A stretch of 64,000 bases of DNA from Paenibacillus sp. JNUCC-31 (lineage in GTDB: Bacteria; Bacillota; Bacilli; Paenibacillales; Paenibacillaceae), in assembly GCF_014844075.1 (NCBI RefSeq), contig NZ_CP062165.1:1-64000 (forward strand), read 5' to 3'. The notes beneath the pieces are model-generated. The model saw only the letters and a program-made list of their open reading frames with translations. It was not told the origin of the DNA and searched no databases. This document shows positions 59,119-64,000 of the stretch, piece by piece. Position numbers and translations under genes: made by a program. Numbering within the stretch: position 1 is the first letter of the stretch; each line of letters begins with the position of its first letter.

Positions 59119-60348
59119 TTAATTACCCTTTCCTCTGTCAATTTGAAGTGAAGTATTTTGAATTTGTAAAGGTCTAGCCGATCTTGTCAAAGAAGCCGAG
59201 ATGACTATGCCAATGAGGACAACAATCAAAGCATTTAGTAATCCAAAATGCTCTCCCAAGAAGCCTAGCGCAGGCGGACCGACCAGAGATGCGATGTAGC
59301 CCACAGTCGCAACAGCTCCAACTTTCGCAGCAGCACCTTGAGGTTCATCCCCCGCTGCGGATAATCCTACCGGAAAACCAAGTGAAGCTCCAAGTCCCCA
59401 AAAAAAGACACCTACCGAAGCGACGAAATAGTGTTGACCCCAGATTACAAGCATCAATCCCAGGATCGCCGCAATAGCACACCCCGATAAGACTCGCACC
59501 CTTCCATAACGATCTAAAACCCATCCTCCTGAAAAACGTCCCAGAGTCATTGCTGCAACAAATACGCCATACACTAATGAACCGGTCAGTGAATTGACCC
59601 CGTAACCATCTACCATGATCAGTGGCAACCAGTCATTTGCAGAACCTTCCGCAAATGCCATTCCCAGAACCATAATCCCAATTAAGATAATTCTCTTCTC
59701 TTTGAATACCTCTAGCTGTTGCTTAGCAGCCGATCTTTTATGAGCAACACCTTCTACCTGTTCCTTTCCAGTTTCCTCTGGTAGATGACGAAAGAAATAT
59801 ATAACAGCGACAGCCATCAACAGAGCGAGAATCGAGAAATGAACCATGATCGGAAGATGGATAGCTACAGCTCCGACTCCCAGAGCCGCTCCAATGAGTG
59901 TCCCTACACTAAAAAAGCCATGAAAGGCTGGTAAAAGTGTACGATTCAATGCCTTTTCAACAGCAGAACCTTCTACATTCAGCGCGACCTCTGCTGCACC
60001 ATAACCACAGCCAAAAATGATCAGCCCCATCATAACGATACTCATCATTGTCAACGCTGCACCAATTCCGATAGTCACAAATCCAATGACAATCATTAAA
60101 GTGCTGACCAGTATGACATGGCGCGCGCCTTTTCGTGCGATTACTGAACCTGCCGTAAGTAGACCAATAAGGGATCCTACTGCGATCGCAAATATAATGA
60201 TACCCATCTCTGCAGTTGAGACTTGCAGCAAATCCCTAATGGCAGGCGTACGGGAAACCCAAGAAGCAAAGGACAGCCCCGGTAAGGCAAACAGCAGAAA
60301 CAAGATGTTGCGTACCGTTCGGGGATTCTGTTGGTAAACAGTTTTCAT
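59119..60348 (-). CDS. MFS transporter (YbjJ/fucose-permease-like)
   Basis: 409 residues with 12 predicted membrane helices and a central cytoplasmic loop (about 200-225). It resembles MFS proteins of the YbjJ type ([20 protein letters not shown]). Its ribosome site lies inside the 3' end of the ROK gene, and the acetyltransferase follows immediately, so the three genes form one operon. Likely sugar or sugar-derivative transport; direction unknown. Confidence 0.85.
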   Translation of the reverse strand: MKTVYQQNPRTVRNILFLLFALPGLSFASWVSRTPAIRDLLQVSTAEMGIIIFAIAVGSLIGLLTAGSVIARKGARHVILVSTLMIVIGFVTIGIGAALTMMSIVMMGLIIFGCGYGAAEVALNVEGSAVEKALNRTLLPAFHGFFSVGTLIGAALGVGAVAIHLPIMVHFSILALLMAVAVIYFFRHLPEETGKEQVEGVAHKRSAAKQQLEVFKEKRIILIGIMVLGMAFAEGSANDWLPLIMVDGYGVNSLTGSLVYGVFVAAMTLGRFSGGWVLDRYGRVRVLSGCAIAAILGLMLVIWGQHYFVASVGVFFWGLGASLGFPVGLSAAGDEPQGAAAKVGAVATVGYIASLVGPPALGFLGEHFGLLNALIVVLIGIVISASLTRSARPLQIQNTSLQIDRGKGN

Positions 60349-60358
60349 GAGTTTTGCT

Positions 60359-61366
60359 TCACCTCCGCTTCTCTACCAGTTTTAACGAATAGGACAAGCT
60401 TTCCAGTGTCATTGTAATCAATCCGTACATGTAGTCCTCATCCGGATGTTCGAGCAGCGTAAGCTTCGGTATATGCATCTCCGGAATATACTTCAGACAT
60501 TCCTGACGAATGAGATCTAAATCAGAGGAGTCTACCAAGCTCCCCGTCAGAGCAATAGTCTCTGGGTTCATTATTGCAATCAAGCTAGCTACGGCATGAC
60601 CGGACAAATAATGAAAAGTTGTCCGATCATGCAACTGGCGGTACAGCTCATCATGAGACATGCCAAATGGTAAGAAGGCAATCTCTCCTGCAAAGCAAGT
60701 AATGCCTCTGTGGATATGTCCGCCCACCATCATGCCTGCTCCTGGCAAACAACCTTCAATAAAAGTCGCAACCGCAACTGACTTTTCTTCATCATATCCC
60801 TGCTTCTGGTAGAATCCATACACGGTCAGATTCATGTCGTTCTCCACGATGACCTCAACCTCATGATTTTCTTGAATGGAGGCTGCTAGCGGAACATTAA
60901 TAAGTTCCTGGATATCACTGGTATTTATGATCCCCTGATTAACAGCACCCGGCACCCCAATACCAACAGCTCGGATCTGGGGGAAAAGATCTATGAGCTG
61001 ATCAACCAGTTTGTCGATCACTGTTGAGTCGATTCGATTGTTTTCCTGATATCCTTCACTGATCGTCTCTCCTGCCAGGTTAGCAATAGTATAAGTGAGA
61101 GAATGAATCTTCACACCAGCTCTGATGATAATGCAGGCAACATAAGAAAAGTTCTCATTAAAACGATACAATCTTGCCGGCCGGCCGCCGCTTGATTCCT
61201 CCATCCCCAACTCCAACAGCTCGCCGGTGTCCAGTAACTCATTTAGAAGGTTACCGCAGGTCGCTATACTTAAACCTGTAGTTGCAGCAACCATGGACTT
61301 TGTACCCTGTTTCATTGTTTTAAGAGCCTGCCGTACCATCTCTTGGTTCATTTTTTTGACTCGCAC
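60359..61366 (-). CDS. ROK-family sugar-responsive repressor
   Basis: 335 residues. N-terminal winged helix (about 5-70) and a C-terminal ROK domain with GIGVPGAVNQG and the residues around CFAGEIAFLPFG. The zinc-binding cysteine cluster of classical ROK proteins (CxCGxxGC) is missing. It probably represses its own operon with the MFS and acetyltransferase genes. The called GTG start has no ribosome site close by (AAGGAG is about 37 nt away), so a leaderless transcript or a start at the ATG of codon 6 is possible. Confidence 0.8.
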   Translation of the reverse strand: MRVKKMNQEMVRQALKTMKQGTKSMVAATTGLSIATCGNLLNELLDTGELLELGMEESSGGRPARLYRFNENFSYVACIIIRAGVKIHSLTYTIANLAGETISEGYQENNRIDSTVIDKLVDQLIDLFPQIRAVGIGVPGAVNQGIINTSDIQELINVPLAASIQENHEVEVIVENDMNLTVYGFYQKQGYDEEKSVAVATFIEGCLPGAGMMVGGHIHRGITCFAGEIAFLPFGMSHDELYRQLHDRTTFHYLSGHAVASLIAIMNPETIALTGSLVDSSDLDLIRQECLKYIPEMHIPKLTLLEHPDEDYMYGLITMTLESLSYSLKLVEKRR

Positions 61367-61592
61367 TGTATTATTTGTAATTGAATTATGTATGGTACCT
61401 TCACTCCTTTTTTATTTTTATAAGACTTATAATAAGTCATACTTTATATGGTTTTGATCTAGATGTCCACCCTAAAGTTAAAGTAATTAGATATTTCTCG
61501 TGTTCAGCGATTTAACATAAACAGGGTATAGTTTTATTTTGTAGCATAGTGGCTTAATATTATGTGATTCCGAATCGGTAACTGAGATAAAT

Positions 61593-61629
61593 CGGCATCG
61601 TATATCGCCCAATAGAGTATACGATGCCG
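61593..61629. other. Perfect 12-bp inverted repeat
   Basis: CGGCATCGTATA and TATACGATGCCG enclose 13 nt. It lacks a proper T tract and may be a back-up terminator of the GNAT gene or an operator for the ROK repressor, whose start is about 230 bp away. Confidence 0.4.
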
Positions 61630-61670
61630 CAAATGTAACGAAAATAAATATATTTACCCTTACAAATAAC

Positions 61671-61694
61671 AAAAAGTCGCTATTAAAGCGACTC
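61671..61694 (-). terminator. Terminator of the GNAT gene
   Basis: On the minus strand AGTCGCT-TTAAT-AGCGACT is followed by TTTTGTTATTTG. It lies about 75 bp after the stop of the acetyltransferase gene. Confidence 0.75.
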
Positions 61695-61769
61695 TCGATC
61701 TAAATGTATTTATGCCTTAAGAAGAGTACATGCTCATTATCATACTATTCGGAGGATGGAAATCGTCAA

Positions 61770-62379
61770 TTATTTAAGTTTTTTGACCATTCTGTACAGC
61801 GACACAGAGGGTTTATTTATTTCAGATGAGATTTCATATCCAAGTTTAGCGTATAATTTTGCGGCGAGATGGTTTTCTTTTTTAACAGTTAGAGAACTTA
61901 GGGTATACCCTTGCTTAATCGCCTGCTCTTCCGCATGCTGAATGAGTAGCGATCCGATTCCCAACCCTCTTACTCTCAGGCATTGTCGCAAGTGTAGCAA
62001 TATGATACTCCTCTTCAAACCCTTCTTTCAGGGTTAGAGTGGAAAATAGTGCAAGTGGGTGTAGAAGATTGTAAGCGATTAATCCCAGTTTTCTGTAAGA
62101 AAATAGTTGTTTTGCTGTAGGACTAGCCAATCGCTCCAAAATGGTAATTGGTAAACACGTAATCATTCCTAAAGTTTTATCCCCCATTTTTGCCTCAAAA
62201 GCATATTCATGACTGAAGCGATTGTTCTTATACTGCCATAGTCTTCTAAATGTAGAATCTAGGATGCCTTGTTTACTTGAACCCGCAAGGGTATAAGCCA
62301 TATTGCCAACCGCCATTAAATTAAGTTTAGCTCCAACTAATGACTGCGAATGAGCTTTTACAATTGAAATATTTGTCAT
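61770..62379 (-). pseudogene. GNAT-family N-acetyltransferase with one frameshift
   Basis: From the ATG at 62379 (AGGAG upstream) the frame runs through EEEYHIATLATMPESK. The acetyl-CoA loop (RGLGIGSLLIQHAEEQAI) and the C-terminal half (ENHLAAKLYAKLGYEIS) continue in another frame. The shift falls near 61961-61980, exactly in the cofactor loop, so the product as read would be inactive. The total length (about 203 residues) fits an intact GNAT protein. A sequencing error cannot be excluded. Confidence 0.7.
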
Positions 62380-62483
62380 CTTGATCAAGACTCCTGTCGA
62401 TTGGTTTTATTACTCAAGGAAAGAGGGATACTTCCAGTCTCAATTTTATATTACGGATATACCAGTCAATGTCCTGCATTGCT

Positions 62484-63341
62484 TCACAACATCAAGTAAC
62501 TGATTGCAATCGAGTTCGGGCCTGTGTGTGAACCAATCACACAACCGCCCTCAATCACAACCACTTCCTTAAAATGTTTATGCTCTAACAAACGAGCTTG
62601 AACCATATCAGTCATTTTCTCCGCAAGCGTTTGAGCGATAATCAAAATGTTTGGACAGATCTGATTCTTCTGACTCATAATTTTCTCTATCGTACCCTCC
62701 AAAGCTTTTTCCATTCTGCCACGATATTTTTGTACAGAACGCACCTCCCCATCAAGAATGTTTAAAATTGGGCGCACTCTCAGTACATTAGCAATAAGAT
62801 GTTGTATACTATTTACGCGACCTCCTTTATGTAGATAATCGAGCCTATCCACCAGTACTTCTATCTTAACCTTCTCTCTCACATTCTCTATATCCGCAGC
62901 CACTTCCACAATAGTCCGACCCATTTCAATCGCACGTGCAGCACGAATTACTAACATCGCATAACTTGCTGATAGATGCAGTGAGTCAATGATATGAACA
63001 CGTCCGGTCGGAAGTTCTCTAGCAGCTATATGGGCATTATGATTGGTAGAAGATACTTTAGATGACATGCTGATATATAAAATATTTTTACCGGCTAGGA
63101 TCTCTTCATTAAAGACTCGATAAAAATCGGAGGGGGATGGAGCTGCTGTTTTCGGGATGCCCCCTTCTTCCTCGGTGCGACGATATAGCTCAGCTGGAGT
63201 TATTTCCAAATTATCTTTATAAGTCTGACGTCCCATTGTAACGTAAAGTGGGACAACACTTATGTTGTATTGTTTAATCCAATCACTCGGTAAATCTGAT
63301 GTGCTGTCGACTACTAATTTTATAGCATGGTCTACTTTCAT
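62484..63341 (-). CDS. DegV-family fatty-acid-binding protein
   Basis: 285 residues from the ATG at 63341 (AAAGG upstream). DegV pattern throughout: VVDSTSDLP, ISMSSKVSSTNHNA, HIIDSLHLSAS (SMxSG-type changes), LDYLHKGGRV, and a C-terminal GSHTGPNSIAI. Homologues (FakB) hold a fatty acid while the FakA kinase phosphorylates it, feeding phospholipid synthesis. No kinase gene is in the window. The Asp23 gene upstream suggests a partial membrane/envelope set. Confidence 0.9.
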   Translation of the reverse strand: MKVDHAIKLVVDSTSDLPSDWIKQYNISVVPLYVTMGRQTYKDNLEITPAELYRRTEEEGGIPKTAAPSPSDFYRVFNEEILAGKNILYISMSSKVSSTNHNAHIAARELPTGRVHIIDSLHLSASYAMLVIRAARAIEMGRTIVEVAADIENVREKVKIEVLVDRLDYLHKGGRVNSIQHLIANVLRVRPILNILDGEVRSVQKYRGRMEKALEGTIEKIMSQKNQICPNILIIAQTLAEKMTDMVQARLLEHKHFKEVVVIEGGCVIGSHTGPNSIAISYLML

Positions 63342-63443
63342 AATATTCATCCTTTCACTTTCATCCATATTCCTCTGTTATACTAATAAACCATTACGTA
63401 AACGATCATTTTAACCCCACTCTATATAGTGAAATCTAAAATC

Positions 63444-63791
63444 TCAATTAAAGGATAATCCCACAATAGTGACGTTAACGCGGGCAATAACTAAACCAGT
63501 GAAGTTTTCAACAGCTTCCCGAATATTTGACTGCAACTGCCGACCGACTTCTAGCATCATCAAACAATATTGAATAGTTACACGTACGTGAATATCTAAA
63601 CCTTTATCCGAATTCTTTATCTCAACTCCCTTTTGGGTGCTGCTTCCACCTATCCAATTTGTGATGTTAGTAATCATTCCGTTTGTTGATTCACATAAGA
63701 TACCACTAGTCTCATTCACTGATTTGAGAATGATTTTCGAAACAATTTGTTCTGAAACAGTAATCTTCCCCAATACATTTTGAATTAGCAT
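63444..63791 (-). CDS. Asp23/Gls24-family envelope stress protein
   Basis: 115 residues with GTAGGG before the ATG. The Asp23 fold is recognisable: GKITVSEQIVSKIILKSVNE, a variable middle, VEIKNSDKGLDIHVRVTIQY, and a final NVTIVGL. Members such as YloU and Asp23 attach to the membrane and are linked to envelope stress; YloU is encoded beside the DAK-type kinase YloV. Here the DegV gene follows on the same strand about 100 bp later, a related pairing. Confidence 0.8.
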   Translation of the reverse strand: MLIQNVLGKITVSEQIVSKIILKSVNETSGILCESTNGMITNITNWIGGSSTQKGVEIKNSDKGLDIHVRVTIQYCLMMLEVGRQLQSNIREAVENFTGLVIARVNVTIVGLSFN

Positions 63792-63891
63792 GTGCTACCC
63801 TACTTTCACTATAATTTCCGAAAATAAGTATCCACTAATCTGCTAAATAAAAATTATACTTATCAAATGATATTGATACATATCAAAAATG

Positions 63892-63934
63892 AGCATGGAT
63901 CAACTTTATTTTGAAAGTTGATCGTATGCTTTTT
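63892..63934. terminator. Bidirectional terminator near the right edge
   Basis: GATCAACTTT and AAAGTTGATC (63898-63923) form a perfect 10-bp stem extended by AGCAT/ATGCT, with T tracts outside on both strands. On the minus strand it would end a gene lying beyond the window. Confidence 0.75.
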
Positions 63935-64000
63935 GAGAAAATTTTATAAGCTAAATAAGTTCATACAATGATCTAAAGCTTTTTAAAACCATGATAAAAT

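Larger units (their letters stand above)
61367..61769. other. Intergenic region with two hairpins
   Basis: It contains the ROK operon promoter region, a perfect 12-bp stem-loop at 61593-61629 and the terminator at 61671-61694. No gene was found. Confidence 0.4.

Noticed and set aside
63860..63878. Fur-box-like palindrome TATCAA-ATGATA-TTGATA
   Set aside because: Poor match to the 7-1-7 Fur consensus and no iron-related gene nearby; AT-rich palindromes of this kind arise by chance.

Overview
The window looks like chromosomal DNA from a Gram-positive saprophyte of the Paenibacillus type. It has moderate GC, strong Shine-Dalgarno sequences, several 'YesM/YesN plus ABC importer' sugar modules, many glycoside hydrolases (GH), a spore germination permease and a CcpA-type cre site. 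No rRNA, tRNA, CRISPR array, intact insertion sequence or prophage was seen. The genus call is inference from gene content.

Layout. (1) 1-12.6 kb, minus strand: an importer/regulator module (two permeases, lipoprotein binding protein, LytS-type kinase, AraC-type regulator, second binding protein), then a secreted alginate-lyase-like enzyme that runs off the left edge. (2) 12.6-16 kb: a patchwork with a GH32 3' remnant, a MerR regulator with a textbook 19-bp-spacer promoter, a broken small gene and an orphan GerAB-type germination permease. (3) 16.1-25.4 kb: a Gfo/Idh/MocA oxidoreductase and a GH3 beta-glucosidase (minus), divergent from a kinase/regulator/binding-protein set (plus) that lacks permeases. 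(4) 25.6-35.4 kb, minus: a catabolic operon of a domain-swapped GH3, a GH106 rhamnosidase-like enzyme, a nucleoside-hydrolase-like protein and an 1125-residue GH3. (5) 35.7-46.9 kb, minus: a second complete binding protein/permease/kinase/regulator module followed by lacZ (GH2) and GH43 genes that are both broken. (6) 47.6-52.6 kb, minus: permease, permease and binding protein without a regulator, then a GH5 exo-glucanase. (7) 52.8-64 kb: SDR dehydrogenase, P450/ferredoxin pair with a divergent TetR, GH32 fructosidase, an acetyltransferase/MFS/ROK set, a frameshifted GNAT gene, DegV and Asp23.

How it fits together: most of the window imports and breaks down plant or fungal glycans. Regions 3 and 6 appear to be two halves of one system. 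Their binding proteins share a 596-bp stretch that reads as identical, in inverted orientation, and their promoters share the same sequence blocks at the same spacing from the -10 box. Region 3 has the sensor and regulator but no permeases; region 6 has permeases but no regulator. The inferred model is one two-component system driving both loci for beta-glucan-type oligosaccharides. At least five genes are broken by single-base indels or stops, so the region is either decaying or carries sequence errors.
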